The notes under the pieces are model-generated. The model had not been told where the DNA came from and did not search any database. It saw nothing but the letters and a program-made list of their open reading frames with translations. From Apodemus sylvaticus (lineage: Eukaryota > Chordata > Mammalia > Rodentia > Muridae), in contig NC_067474.1 in the NCBI RefSeq assembly GCF_947179515.1, positions 96,475,324-96,539,323 of the forward strand: a stretch of DNA of 64,000 nucleotides. Reading direction: 5' to 3'. Both the position numbers and the translations under genes were made by a program. Shown here piece after piece: positions 33,830 to 46,090 of this stretch (position 1 is its first letter; each line of letters starts with the position of its first letter).

Positions 33830-34680
33830 GGTGAGAAGTCTGGTGTAATTCTGATAGGTCTTCCTTTATATGTTATTTGCCCCTTTTCTCTTATTGCCCT
33901 AAGTATTCTTTCTTTGTTTAGTACATTTGGGGTTTTGATTATTAAGTGATGGGAGGTATTTCTGTTCTGGTCCAGTCTGTTTGGAGTTCTGTAGGCTTCT
34001 TGTATGCTTCATGGGCATCTCTCTCTTTAGGTTAGGGAAATTTTCTTACATAATTTTGTTGAAGATGTTTACTGGCCCTTTAAGTTGTAAATCTTCATTC
34101 TTATGTATACCTATAATCCTTAGGTTTGCTCTTTTAATTTTGTCCTGGATTTCCTGGATGTTTTGGGTTACAAGCTTTTTGCATTTTGCATTTTCTTTGA
34201 CTGTTGAGTCAATGGTTTCTATGGTATCTTAGGCATCTGAGATTCTTTCTTCTATTTCTTGTATTTTTTTTTGTTGATATTTGCATCTATGGCCCCTGAT
34301 TTCTTCCCAAGGTTTCCTAAAGTTGTCTCCCTTTGTGAGTTCTTAGCTGTTTCTACTTCTGTTTTTATATCCCAGATGGTTTTGCTCAGTTCCTTCACTT
34401 GTTTGTGTTTTCCTGTAATTCCTTAAGAGATTTTTGTGTTTCCTCTTTCATGACTTCTGCCTGTTGATTCACTTTCTCCTACATTTCTTTAAGTGATTTT
34501 TGCATTTTTTCTTTATTGGCTTTTATCTGTTGACCCATATTCTCCTAAATTTCTTTAAGTGATTTTTGTGTTTCCATTGTAAGGGCTTCTAACTTATTCA
34601 TGTTCCCCTGTATTTCTTTAAGAGATTTATTTATGTCCTTTTTGTGTTCCTCTAGCAGCATCATGACCAGTGATTTTAAA
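33830..34680 (-). pseudogene. L1 ORF1 relic
   Basis: Antisense of ORF1. The C-terminal RNA-binding region is at 33830-34010 (family segment ending in the ITPDFSPET-like block near 33830). The coiled-coil region is at 34200-34680, with repeated TTTCTTTAAG..TTTTTGTGTTTCC modules reflecting tandem coil duplications. Multiple stops. Confidence 0.65.
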
Positions 34681-34699
34681 TCCAAATCTTGTTTTCCTG

Positions 34700-35375
34700 G
34701 AGTGTTGGGTTATCCAGGAGTTGCTGTTGTTGGAGAATTGGGTTCAGATGCTGCCATATTGCCTTGATTTCTGTTAGTAACGTTCCTATGTTTGCCTTTT
34801 GCCATCTTGTTATCTCTGGTGTTAGTTGGTCATGTTGTCATTGGCTGCTGCTTGAACCTCCTGTGAGCCTGTAAGGCTATTTCCACACCTCTGGATGACT
34901 GGGTTTCCCCTACCACAGATTGCTGATGTGCTGCCCTCCTCTTGGGTGCCCTTGTAGCCCTAGTGTGTCCTGCCCCAAGCAATGCTATACTCGGGTTGTC
35001 TCTGTTAACCTGGTGCTGCCCATCTGCTCTGACAGGGAGTGAAGATGGCAGATGCTGTGGGGACCTTTTCCAAGTGCTGATCACTCTGCAGGGCAAACGA
35101 TTCCCTGACTGGGTTGGTGCACAGACGGCCCACTGAGCTGCCCAGACCCTGAGTGCAGGCAAAAGTCTGATAGGCTTAGACCCAAGCAGTAGCTGCTCTG
35201 TTCATTAGATCTGTCTGGTGTCCGGTAGCCAAGATGGAGGAGCGCCCCTGCAAGTGCCAGGTAGTCTGCAGGGCAAATGACCCCCCAACCGGGTTGGCGC
35301 ACAGATGGCCCACCCAGCTGCCCAGGTCCTGAATGCAGGCAAAAGCCTGACAGGCTTAGACCCAAGCAATGTTAG
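34700..35375 (-). promoter_or_regulatory. L1 5' UTR with tandem repeats of about 180 bp
   Basis: Two copies of a segment of about 105 bp occur at 35086-35190 and 35263-35371. Each contains CTGCAGGGCAAA, GCACAGA.GGCCCAC, GAGCTGCCCAG (or CAGCTGCCCAG) and AGGCTTAGACCCAAGCA. It is unrelated in sequence to the 5' UTR at 5091-5417, so the two L1s belong to different promoter lineages. It is GC-richer than its surroundings and would drive leftward transcription if active. Confidence 0.65.
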
Positions 35376-35519
35376 TCTTGGACTATGTCTGCGTACCAGG
35401 CACTGTCAGATCTCTCTGGCATCCCACTTCTGCTGATCTTGATGGTCATCCCATGGTATTGGCATCTCCAATATGCTGGGGTCTTCCCAGATTTCATTTT
35501 TCTTAACAGGTCTGTTTTA

Positions 35520-36340
35520 CAAATGTATTGCACTTTCATTGTCTGGTTTCATTGTCTGTTTATTAGTTGATGGACATCTAGGTGGTTTCCAAATTCTGGG
35601 TAATAGGAATAGAGCAGCAGTGGACATGGATGAACAAGTATGCCTGTAGTAAGATGGAGAATCGTTTGCCCAAGCCTGGTATAGTTCTCTCTTATAGGAG
35701 ATCTATTTCTTCCCCTTTGAGGAACCTCCACTTTTGTTTTCCATAGATGCTGTACCAGTTTGTACTCTTACTTGTAATGAGTGTTCTTACTTCTCTGTCT
35801 TTGCTAGCATGTGCTGTCATTTGTTTTAGTCATCTTAAGATATTCTGACTGGGCCAAGATGAAATTTCTAAGTAGTTTTAATTTTCACTTTTTGATGGCT
35901 AAGGATGTTGAACATTTTTAGAGTTTTTCTGAAACTCTTGAGAAATCTGTTTACTTGTATCACCTATTTTTTGATATTTGTTATTTGTTTTCTTTATGTT
36001 CACTTTTTATTTTTAAGTTCTTTGATATTCTTGATACTAACCCTCTGTCAGGTATATAATTGGTAAATATTTCCCTCTATTTTTAGGCTGCTGCTTGCTC
36101 AAATGATGTCCTTTGATGTCTCAAAGCCTTTCAGTTTCATGAGGTGTTGGTCCTAGAGCCTGTGCTATCTGTGTTCTCTTCAGAAAGTCCTTTCCTGTGC
36201 CAATGAGTTTGAGACTACTTCCTACTTTCTCTTCCATGAGATTCAGGGTGTCCGGTCTATTTGATCTATTTGGAATTGAGTTTTGTGTAGAGTGATATAT
36301 ATGCATCTACTTTCATTCTTCTAAATGAATGTAAGGTTTT
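35520..36340 (-). mobile_element. Old L1 ORF2 C-terminal relic (minus strand)
   Basis: Contains GGATGTTGAACATTTTTAGA, AAGTTCTTTGATATTCTTGA, CAGTTTCATGAGGTGTTGGT and GTTTTGTGTAGAGTGATATA, antisense ORF2 landmarks at old-L1 divergence. Confidence 0.65.
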
Positions 36341-36499
36341 TAATTTCATGATATCCCCTTTATCAATTCTTGCTCTTACGTTTCTGCATATTTTCCTCTA
36401 GTAGTTGCAGATCTTAAAAGTTTTGGCTCATTTTGAGTTGGTTTTTGGACAAAGAGAGAGATGGGGATTTAGTTTTTTCTTTTACATGTAGTTTTTCCT
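36341..36499 (-). mobile_element. Possible continuation of old L1
   Basis: TTTTTAATTTCATGATATCC and GCTCTTACGTTTCTGCATAT resemble a second, partly duplicated old ORF2 segment. Weak. Confidence 0.35.
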
Positions 36500-36632
36500 A
36501 ACACTAGTTTTTAAAAATTATTTATTAATTTATTAATTTTTATTAATTCTTTGTGAGTTTCACATCATGCAACACAGACCCTCATTTTCCTGTCCCTTCA
36601 TATCTACCCTTCATTCTTACACCTCCCCCTCC

Positions 36633-36673
<41 letters not shown>

Positions 36674-37250
36674 GTTAAAAGCAAAAAATTCTTGCTGGAA
36701 TCAAGTTGAGCTGGAGAGAGCAGGGGTGGGGTGGGGGTGAGGGAGGCAAAAAAGCATAGAAAACATCTCATCATGGAAACTGTAGTATGTCCTGGTGTGT
36801 CCCACAGTATATCCCTCTGTTTATATATCTTTACTTGCAAATGTTCATTGCAATGTATCATTGGTCTGGTTCAAGATCACTGGCTTCTGTGACACCATCA
36901 ATACTGGATCCTCACTGGGAATCCTCCCAGTTATCCTTGTGTCATGGAGACCCTACAGCTTTGGAGCAGCAGGTCTATCCCTTTCACTCCTCCCAGTTGT
37001 TCATAGATAATGTAGAATTTGGGGTGGGTCAACTCAGAGCGCTGGATCTGGGCTGGGTGTTAGCTGAGCTGGTCAACTCTCCAGCTCTCCAGCACTGCTC
37101 TGGCTAGGCCACCCCATCTGCAGGGTTAGTACTCCTGCTCTCATACCCTCATGGCTGGCTCACCCATGTCTCCAGAGCCAGCTCCACTGTGCTGCCAGTC
37201 TAGATGCAGGGCCCATATCTCAAGTTCTAGCATTTGAGAGGTTCATAGTG
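36500..37250 (-). mobile_element. Lx-type L1 3' UTR (minus strand)
   Basis: TTGTGAGTTTCACATCATGC near the 3' end, TATCTTTACTTGCAAATGTT, GACACCATCAATACTGGATC, and TAGGCCACCCCATCTGCAGG: consecutive blocks of an old murine L1 3' UTR. Includes a (CA)n run at 36641-36672. Confidence 0.7.
36639..36672. repeat. (CA)n microsatellite
   Basis: About 17 CA units within the L1 3' UTR. Confidence 0.95.
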
Positions 37251-37259
37251 CCAAAGTAG

Positions 37260-37545
37260 TTTTTGGCAGCAGATGGTTCTGGCTGTATGACTTATTTCTG
37301 TCCTGTTGTTGTATGGGTTTGTATTTGTCCCAATAATATGCTAATATACTGTTTTTGTTACTATGGCTCAGTGGTATATTTAGAAATCAATTATTATGTT
37401 GTCTCCACATTTAACCTTTGGGCTCAAGATTGCTTTGAGTATTCCAGTTTTTTTTTTTTTGATAGTAATTTTATGCTTGCTTTTTTTATATCTCTTTAAA
37501 AATTATCCTTGGCATTTAGATGGAGATTAGATTGAATTTGTAGCT
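37260..37545 (-). mobile_element. Old L1 ORF2 fragment (minus strand)
   Basis: Antisense of the thumb region: TACTATGGCTCAGTGGTATA (L1 families read GCTCTGTGGTAT here), then ATTTAGATGGAGATTAGATT. Diverged. Confidence 0.5.
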
Positions 37546-37554
37546 CTCTTTTGT

Positions 37555-39105
37555 TTTTATTATTATTGTTATTAGATATATTCTTTATTTACATTTCAAA
37601 TGTTGTCCCCTTTCCTGGTTCACCCATCCCCCCAAAATCCCATAAGTCATTTCCCCTTCCCCAATCAACCCTCCCCTGCTTCCCTGTCCTGGTATTCCTC
37701 TACACTACGATATCAAGTCTTTCCAGGACCAAGGGCCTCTCCTCCCTTTGGTGTCTAACAAGACCATCCTCTGCTGCCTCTGAGTCTGGAGCCATGGATA
37801 ACTCATGTGTACTATTTGGTTGATTTTGTTCTGGGAGCTCTGGGAATACTTGGTGACTCATATTGTTGTTCCTCCTGTGGCGCTGCAAGCCCCTTCAGCT
37901 CCTTGGTTCCTTTCTCTAGCTGCCCCCATTGGGGACTCTATTCTCACTTCAATGGCTGACTAAGAGTGTCACCCTCAGTATTTGTCATGCACTAGCAGAG
38001 CCTCCCAGGTGATAGCTATATCTGGCTCCGGTCAACCAGCACTTGTGGGCATCCACAATAGTGTCTGGGTTAAGTAACTGTATATGGGATGGATCCCTGG
38101 GTGGGGTACTTTCTGGATGGTCTTTCCCTCAGACTCTGCTCCACCCTTTGTCTCTGTATCTCCTTCTGTGGGTATTTTGTTCCCTTTTCTACAAAGGACC
38201 CAAGTATCCATACTTTGTTCTTCCTTCTTTTTGGGCATCCTTTGATATGTGAAATGTGTCTTGGGTATTCCATGCTTCTCATGTGTGTTCTTTTGTGATT
38301 GGGTTACATCACTCAGGATGATATTTTCCAGTTCCATCCATTTGTCTAAGAATTTCATTAATTCATTGTTTTTAAAGGCTGAATAGTACTCCATTGTGTA
38401 TATATACCACATTTTCTGTATCCATTCCTTTGTTGAGGAAAATCTGGGTTCTTTTCAGCTTCTGGCTATTATAAATAGGGTTGCTATGAACATAGTGGAG
38501 CATGTGTCCTTATTACATGCTGGAGATTCCTCTGGGTATATATGCCTAGAAGTAGTATAGCAAGGTCCTCTGGCAGTATTATGCCCATTTTTTCTGAGGA
38601 ACTGCCAAACTGATTTCCTGAGTGGTTGTACCAGCTTGCAATCCCACCAGCAGTGGAGCAGTAATTTCCTGAACAGAAAACCAATAGCCTATGCCTAAGA
38701 TCAAGAATTGACAAATGGGACCTCATAAAATTACAAAGTTTCTGTAAGACAAAGGACACTGTCAATAGGACAAAACGGCAATCAACAAATTGGGAAAAGA
38801 TCGTTACCAACCGTACATCTGACAGAGGGCTAATATCCAATATATACAAAGAACTCAAGAAGTTAGGCTCCAGAGAGCCAAATAACCCTATTACAAAATG
38901 GGGTATGGAGCTAAACAAAGAATTTTCACCTGAGGAATATCAAATGGCTAAGAAGCACCTAAAGAAATGTTCAACATCCTTAGTCATCAGGGAAATGCAA
39001 ATCAAAACAACCCTGAGATTTCACCTCACACTGGTCAGAATGGCTAAGATAAAAAAACTCAGGAGACAGCAGGTGCTGGAGTGGTTGTGGAGAAAAAGGA
39101 TCTCT
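37555..39105 (-). mobile_element. 5'-inverted (twin-primed) L1, minus strand
   Basis: 37555-38662 is minus-strand 3' UTR and ORF2 C terminus, ending within the antisense of the Cys-rich segment (CCACCAGCAGTGGAGCAG). At about 38663 it flips, and 38663-39105 reads + strand ORF2 from NFLNRKPIAY to the segment just upstream of the breakpoint (RRQQVLEWLWRKR). The inverted piece ends almost exactly where the non-inverted piece starts in consensus order, a textbook twin-priming structure. Confidence 0.85.
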
Positions 39106-39154
39106 TTTGTTATTAGGCAATTTTTATAATGTTAGTTCTTCTTCATGAGTATGG

Positions 39155-39575
39155 GATATTGTGCTGGATACAGTTTTATGTCAACTTGACACAAGCTAAA
39201 GTCATTAGAGAGGAGGGAAACTCATTTGCAAAAATACCTCCATAAGATTAGGCTGAAGGTAGACTGTAGGTCATTTTCTTAATTAGTGATTAATGGGGGA
39301 GGGGTTGGCCCACTGTGGGAGGTACAGTCCCTGGGCTAGTAATCCTGGGCTCTATAAGAAGTCAGGCTAAGCAAGCTAGAATAGACAAGCCAGTATGTAG
39401 TACCCCTCTATGGCCTCTGCATCAGCTCTTGCCTTTATGATCCTACCCTGTTTGAGTTCCTGTCATGACTTCTGTCAGTAATGAACAGTGGTGTGGAAGT
39501 GTAAGCCAAATAAACCATTTCTTCCCAACTTGTTTTTAGTCGTGGTGTTTCAGTGCCATAGAAACCCTAAGACTG
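39155..39575 (+). mobile_element. Rodent LTR-like repeat, near complete (+ strand)
   Basis: Starts CAGTTTTATGTCAACTTGAC, contains CTCTATAAGAAGTCAGGCTA and CCTCTATGGCCTCTGCATCA, carries an AATAAACCATTTCTTCC polyadenylation-type signal near 39508, and ends GAAACCCTAAGACTGA. Family name uncertain. Antisense relatives are at 41035, 50145, 52845 and 60340. Confidence 0.7.
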
Positions 39576-39584
39576 ATGTTTCTT

Positions 39585-40290
39585 TTTAAAAATTATTTAA
39601 TTTATTCACTTTTCATCCCAATATCAGCTTCTTCCAAGTCTCCTCTTCTCAAAGCTCCTCCTCCCATTCCCTCTCCCCCTCTCTGAGAAGGAGGAGAAGG
39701 GAGAGAAGGGGGAACCACTTGAGTATCACCTTCCCAACTCTGCACATCAGACTCTGGAGGACTAGGTACATCCTCTCTCACTGCGGCCAGACAAGGCGAC
39801 CTAGTCAGGGGAAAGGGATCCACAAGCAGGCAACAGATTCAGGGGCAGCCCCTGATCCAGTTGTCAGGGAGGCTGCATGAAGACCAAGCTGCACATCTGC
39901 TACATTTGTGTGGTGGTGGGGGGGAGGGGCTAGGCCCAGCCCGTGCTTCCTCTTTGGTTGGAGGTTCGGTCTCTGAGAGCTCCAAAGGGTTCAGGTTAGT
40001 TGACTCTGTCTGTCTTCCTGTGGAGTCACTACCCTCTTCAGGTCCCTCAATCCTTCCCCCAACTCTTCCACAAGACTCCCCAAGCTCCATCTAATATTTG
40101 GCTTTGGGTCTCAGTATCTGTTTCAGCCAGCTGTTGGGTGGAGCCTCTCAGAGGACAGTTGTGCTGGGCTCCTGTCTGCAAGTAGAATACTGTGTCTTTA
40201 ATAGTCAGTCTTAGGGATTGGTTATCGCCTGTGAGATGGGTCTCAATTTGGGCAGTCATTGTTTGGCCATTCCCTCTAGGACAAGATGTC
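39585..40290 (-). mobile_element. Lx-type L1 3' UTR (minus strand)
   Basis: Same 3' UTR blocks as at 5565-6230: AAGACCAAGCTGCACATCTG, GGTTGGAGGTTCGGTCTCTG, CTCCTGTCTGCAAGTAGAAT, and the ATGGGTCTCAATTTGGGCAG end. Confidence 0.7.
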
Positions 40291-40429
40291 TTAATCAGCT
40301 GAAGACTTATTTGATGGCTTGCTTGGTCTCATTTCCAGTAACCCTTTCCCATGCCCCCTGCAAGGTCATTGTGAGTGGAGCTAGTTTCCTGATTTCTTTC
40401 TAACCTTGTTTTCATTTTTTGGTTTGTTT

Positions 40430-40620
40430 TTAGAAAAACTACTTTTTAAAAAATTGTTGATTTTATGACTTGCTAGTTTGCTAAATGTGTTTATGAAGTA
40501 TATGCGTTTTCTGTGGAGTCCTTAGGGTTTTTAACGACTAGAATCATATTTTCAGAAAGCAGGTTTCCTATTTTTGTATCTTTTGTTTCTTTCTCTTGCC
40601 TTACTGCTTTCACTAAGACA
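40430..40620 (-). mobile_element. Ancient L1 ORF2 RT fragment (minus strand)
   Basis: TGACTTGCTAGTTTGCTAAA, TCTGTGGAGTCCTTAGGGTT and GAATCATATTTTCAGAAAGC follow the antisense RT order just C-terminal to FADD. Strongly diverged. Confidence 0.5.
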
Positions 40621-41034
40621 CACTGACAGACTTGAGTAAATATTCTGAGTGATGGTTCACCCAACTAGTAAAAGGAGAGAGGCCTTGAGAAACTAAAAGG
40701 CAAGATCTTGTACTTGCTATCCCCAAGTACAAGGTTTCATTGTAGAAATTCCTAAACTAGTTTCTGGCCACTGTTCCAGTGAGCATCTAGGAAGCACAGG
40801 GCCCCTTCTCTGGCTCCTGTAGTATTCATGTCCTGCACCTTAAGCTTTCTTTTGCATAAGTGCTAGCTGGTGCCCATGTGGATCTTGTTTTTCTTTTCCT
40901 TGTAGCCCAGCTATAGGAATTCCCTCTCTTCCCTACTATTTGTTTATGGCTCTATATTATGGTGTAATGTTTATTTTATTAATATACAATTCAGTCTTTA
41001 TTTTACTTGGCTTCTACATGCTATTTTACCTCTG
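40621..41034. other. Unique sequence
   Basis: About 400 bp with no repeat or gene signature recognised. Confidence 0.4.
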
Positions 41035-41450
41035 CCTTTTCTTTCTTTTCCATGCTACCTGCCTTTAAAAGTTGTTTTCCTTGCAATACAGCACCATGAC
41101 CAACAACAATTTGCAGGGAAAGGGGTTGGGCTTATATATACATGCTGGCCAGTCTGTTATGGAGGGAGGGCAGGGCAGGAACTCAAAGCAGGAACCTGAA
41201 GGTAGGAACTGAAGCAGAGGCTGTTTAAGGAGGAACAGTGTTTACTTGTTTCTTCCCCTTTGCTTGTTTGCTTCCTACAGCTAGCTGGGCTCTCCCACAC
41301 CAGTCACTGATTAAGAATGTAGGTAGTCTCTCACTGGAGGGTCCCTACCCTCCAATGACTCTTATTTTGTGTCAAGTGCCAGCTCACTGCCTGTCTTGTT
41401 TTACTACTCAACTCACCCAAGTGACCTGAGGAAGGAGACTCAAATGAATG
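41035..41450 (-). mobile_element. Rodent LTR-like repeat (minus strand)
   Basis: Antisense of the 39155 family: TACAGCACCATGACCAACAA, GGGCAGGAACTCAAAGCAGG, CACCAGTCACTGATTAAGAA and TTTTGTGTCAAGTGCCAGCT. Confidence 0.65.
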
Positions 41451-41484
41451 AATTCCAGATTAGTTTGCCTGCAGGTCAGGTCTG

Positions 41485-41770
41485 TGGTGGTTTATCTTTA
41501 CTGGTAATTGGCACAGGAGGGCTCAGCCAGCCACACTCAGCATTGTTCCCTGAGTAGGTGGTCTTGGGCAGTATAAAAGGGCTAGCTAAGTACTAGCCAC
41601 AAGCCAGGAAGCTGCAGCATCCATGGTTCCTGCTGCACATGGTTCCTGGGTGGTCCATTCCTAGGTTAGGGGTAATGTTGCGCGGAACAAGAAGACCTGC
41701 CAGGCATGGCTTGAAAATGAAAAACAAACCTTTTCCTCCCTAAGTTGCTTTTGGTTAGTGATGGATCAGA
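41485..41770 (+). mobile_element. Rodent RMER/LTR-like repeat (+ strand)
   Basis: TATA-like GGCAGTATAAAAGGGCTAGC at 41569, repeated CATGGTTCCTGCTGCACATG, then AACAAACCTTTTCCTCCCTA (polyadenylation-type region) and AAGTTGCTTTTGGTTAGTGA. This is LTR-style order of TATA, R region and poly-A signal. Family not certain. Confidence 0.5.
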
Positions 41771-42758
41771 ACAAAGTGAAAGCAGACTCTACTACCTCTC
41801 CCTGTAGCCTGGCACCACGTAGCCAAGGTTGTGTTGTCTTCTATGTCTAACATTTGGAAGAATCATTAGAGTCTTCTCTACAGAGCTTTTCCTATTAGGA
41901 AGCTCCACCAGTGTGTATAAGGATTCCCACTGGGTCACATTCTTGCCATATCAGGCTTCCATCAGCAAGCATGTCCCAGCATCCATAGTAGTGCCTGGGT
42001 CTGTTGGCTGTGTATGGAATGGATTCCCAGGTGGGGCAATCTCCAGACGGCCTTTCCTTCAGTCTCTTCTCCACACTTTGTCTCTATATTTCCTCCTGTG
42101 AGTATTTTGATCACCCTTCTAAGTACTGTAGCATCCATATTTTTGTCTTCCTTCTTCTTAGGCTTCATATGGTCTGTGAATCTTGGGTATTCTGAACTTT
42201 TGGGCTAATATCCACTCATCGGTGGGTAAATATTATGTGTGTTCTTTTGTGACTGAGTTATCTCACTCAGAATATTTTCAAGTTCCATCCATTTGCCTGT
42301 GAATTTCATGAATTCATTGTTTTTAATAGCTGAATAGTACTCCATTGTGCAGATACACCCCATTTTCTGTATCCATTCCTCTGTTGAAGGACATCTGGGT
42401 TCTTTCTACCTTCTGGCTATTATAAATATGGTTGCTATGAACATAGTGGGGCATGTGTTCTTATTACATGTTGGAGAATCTTTGGGGTATATGCCCAGGA
42501 GTAGTATAGCTGGGTCCTCAGGTAGTACTATGTCCAATTTTCTGAGAAATCATCAGACTGATTTCCAGAGAGTTTGTACCAGCTTGCAATCCCACCAGCA
42601 ATGGAGAAGTGTTCCTCTTTCACCACATCCTCACCAGTATCTGCTGTCACCTGAGTTTCTGATCTTAGCCATTCTAACTGGTGTAAGGTGGAATCTTGGG
42701 GTTGTTTTGATTTGCATTTCCTTGATGACTAAGGAAATTCTCTTGTTCCCCATTTCTT

Positions 42759-43798
42759 TTTTTAATTTATTTTTTTATTAAATATTGTCTTCATTTACAT
42801 TGCCAATGGTAAAACCTTTCCCGATATAATGACTCCCCTAAGACCCTCAACCCCTCCCCTTCCTCCTTCCCCCTGCCTCCACATATATGTCTTTCTACCC
42901 AACACACTCCCTCCCCCACCCCTCGGTTTCCCTTTGTTTGGGCCTCTGTTGAGCCTTTACCTGACCAAGGACCATTCCTCCCACTGATGCCCAACAAGGC
43001 CTTCCTCTGCCACATTTTTTGCTGGAACCCTGTGTGCCCCTTGGTTGATGGTTCAGTCCCTGGGAGTCCTGGGGTGTCTGGGTGGCCAAAATCATTGTTC
43101 TTCCCATGGGGCTGTAAACCCCTTCAGCTCCTCTGGACCATCCTCCAGCTCCTCCATTGGGGACCCCATGCCTAGTCCAATAGTTCGTTGTTAGCATCTG
43201 CCTCTGTATTTGTAAGGCTCTGGCAGGGCCCCTCCAGAGACAACCATGGCATGCCCCTTTTGGTATATACTTCTTGTCAGCTATACCAATCCTGGGCATA
43301 TAACCAGAAGATGCTCCTACATGTAATAAGGACACATGCTCCACTATGATCATAGCTGCCTTATTTATAATAGCCAGAAGATGGAAAGAACCTAGATGTC
43401 CCTCAATAGAGGAATAGATACAGAAACTATGGTATATATATACAATGGAGTACTATTCAGCTATTAAAAACAATGAATTCATGAAATTCTTAGGCAAATG
43501 GATGGAACTAGAAAGTGTCACCCTGAGTGAGGCAACCCAATCACAAAAGAACACACATGGTATGCACTCACTAACAAGCAGATGTTAGCCCAAAAGCTCA
43601 AAATAAACAAGTTACATCACCAAGCTCAAGAAGAAGGAGGACTTAAGTGGGGGTGCTTCAGTTCCTCTAAGAAAGGGAACAAAATAGCCACAGGAGCAAT
43701 AAGGGAGACAATGTGTGGAGCATAGACTGAAGTAAAGGCCACCCAGAGACTGCCCTACCTGGGGATTCATCCTATAAACAGTCAACAAACCCTGACAC
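42759..43798 (-). mobile_element. Nested twin-primed L1 with target-site duplication
   Basis: 42759-43277 is a minus-strand L1 3' end with poly-T at 42757-42778. 43278-43798 is + strand ORF2 C terminus plus 3' UTR, i.e. inverted. The insertion is flanked by the 15-bp duplication TGTTCCCCATTTCTT (42744-42758 and 43799-43813), and the host L1 reads continuously when it is skipped. About 1.04 kb in total. Confidence 0.9.
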
Positions 43799-45950
43799 TG
43801 TTCCCCATTTCTTAATAGGGTTATTGAATTCTCTGGAGTTTAATTTCTTAATTTCATTGTATATGTTGGATATTAGCCCTCTATCTGATGCAGGAATGGT
43901 AAAGATCTTTTCCAAATCTGTTGGTTGCTGTTTTGTCCTATTGACAGTGTTCTTTGCCTTACAGAAGCTTTGCAATTTTATGAGGTCCCATTTGTTGATT
44001 CTTGATGTTAGAGCATAACCCATTGGTGTTCTGTTCAGGATATTTTCCCCTGTGCCCAAGTGTTTGAGGCTTCTCCCCACTTTCTCTTCTATTAGATTCA
44101 GTGTATCTGGTTATATGTGGAGGTCCACTTGGACTTGAGCTTTATACAAGGAGACAAGAATGGATCGATCGGCATTCTTTTGCATGCTAACCACCAATTG
44201 AATCATACCATTTGTTGAATATGCTTTCTTTTTTCCCACTGGATGGTTTTAGCTCCTTTGTCAAAGATCAAGTGACCATAGGTGTGTGGGTTCATTTCTG
44301 GGTCTTCAATTCTATTCCATTGATCTGTCTGCCTGTCACTGTGCCAATACCATGCAGTTTTTTTTTTAATCACTATTGCTCTGTAGTAGAGCTTGAGGTC
44401 AGGGATGGTGATTCTGCCTGAAGTTCTTTTATTGTTGATAATAGTTTTGCTCTCCTGTTATTCCAAATGAATTTGGGAATTGTTCTTTCTAACTCTATGA
44501 AGAATTGAGTTGGAATTTTGATGGGGATTGCATTGAATCTGTATATTGCTTTTGGCAAGATGGCCATTTTTACTGTATTAATCCTGTCAATCCATGAGCA
44601 TAGGACATCTAACTTCTGAGATCTTCGATTTCTTTCTTCAGAGACTTGAAGTTCTTGTTGTACAGATCTTTCACTTGTTGGGTTAGAGTCACACCAAGAT
44701 ACTCTATATTGTTTGTGACTATTGTAAAGGGTTTCATTTCCCTAATTTTTTTCTCAGCCTCTTTATCCTTTGAGTATAGGAATGCTACTGATTTGTTTGA
44801 GTTAATTTTATATCTGGACATTTTGCTTAAGCTATTTATCAGCTGAATGAGTTCTTTTGTGGAATTTTTGGGGTCACTTAAGTAAACTATCATATCATGT
44901 GCAAATAGTGATAGTTTGACTTCTTCTGTTCCAATTTGTGTCCATTTGACCTCCTTTTGTTTTCTAATTGCTCTATCTAGAATTTCAAATACTATATAGG
45001 TAGGGAGAGAGAGGGCAGGATTGTCTAGTCCCTGATTTTAGTAGGATTGCTTCAAGTTTCTCTCCATTTAGTTTGATATTGGTTGCTGATTTGCTGTATA
45101 TTGCTTTTACTATGTTTAAATATAGGCCTGGAATTCCTGTTCTTTCCAAGACTTTTAACATGAAGGGAAGCTGAATATTGTCAAATGCTTTTTCAGCATC
45201 TAGTGAAATGACCATGTGTTTTTTTCTTTAAGTTTCTTTATGTAGTGGCTTACATTAATGGATTTCTGTATATTGAATCATCCATGCTTCCCTAGGATGA
45301 AACTTATTTGATTGTGGTGAATGATCATTTTGATGTATTCTTGGATTCAGTTTGCAAGAATTTTATTGAGTATTTTTGCATCAGTATTCATTAGGGAAAT
45401 TGGTCTGAAGTTCTCTATCTTTGTTGGATCTTTCTGTGGTTTTGGTATCAGCCTAACTGTGGCTTCATAGAATGAGCTGTGTAGTGTTCCTTCTGTTTTT
45501 ATTTTGTTGAATAGTTTGAAGAGTATTGGTGTTAGGGCTTCTTTGAAGATCTAATAGAAATCTTTACTAAACCTGTTTGGTCCTGGGCTTTTTTTTGGTT
45601 GGGAGACTTTTAATGACTGCTTCTATTTCTTTAGGGGTCATGGGACTGTTCAGATGGCTTATCTGATCCTGATTTAACTTTGGTATTTGGTCTAGAAAAT
45701 TGTCTATGTAATCCAGATTTTCCAGTGTTGTTGAGGATAGGTTTTTATAGTAGGATCTGATGAGTTTTTAAATTTCCTCAGTTTCTATTGTTATATTTCC
45801 CTTTTCATTTCTGATTTTGTTAATTTGGTTACTGTCTCTGTGCCACCTGGTTAGTCTGGCTAAGGGTTTATCTATCTTTTTGATCTTCTCAAAGAACCGG
45901 TTCCTGGTTTGGTTGATTGTATAGTTCTTTTTGTTTCTACTTGGTTAATT

Positions 45951-46090
45951 TCAGCATCTAGTGAAATGACCATGTGTTTTTTTTTCTTTAAGTTTGTTTA
46001 TGTAGTGGATTACATTGATGGATTTCCATATATTGAACCATCCATACTTCCCTAGGATGAAGCTTACTTGATGATGGTGAATGATCATTT
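45951..46090. repeat. Internal duplicated 140-bp segment of L1 ORF2
   Basis: 45951-46090 repeats 45193-45330 (both start TCAGCATCTAGTGAAATGAC and end GGTGAATGATCATTT) with about 10 differences. Here it sits in the EN-RT linker, where it does not belong in L1 order. Confidence 0.9.

Noticed and set aside
39602..40094. Pro/Ser/Gly-rich open frames on both strands
   Set aside because: They lie entirely within an Lx-type L1 3' UTR, which is non-coding.
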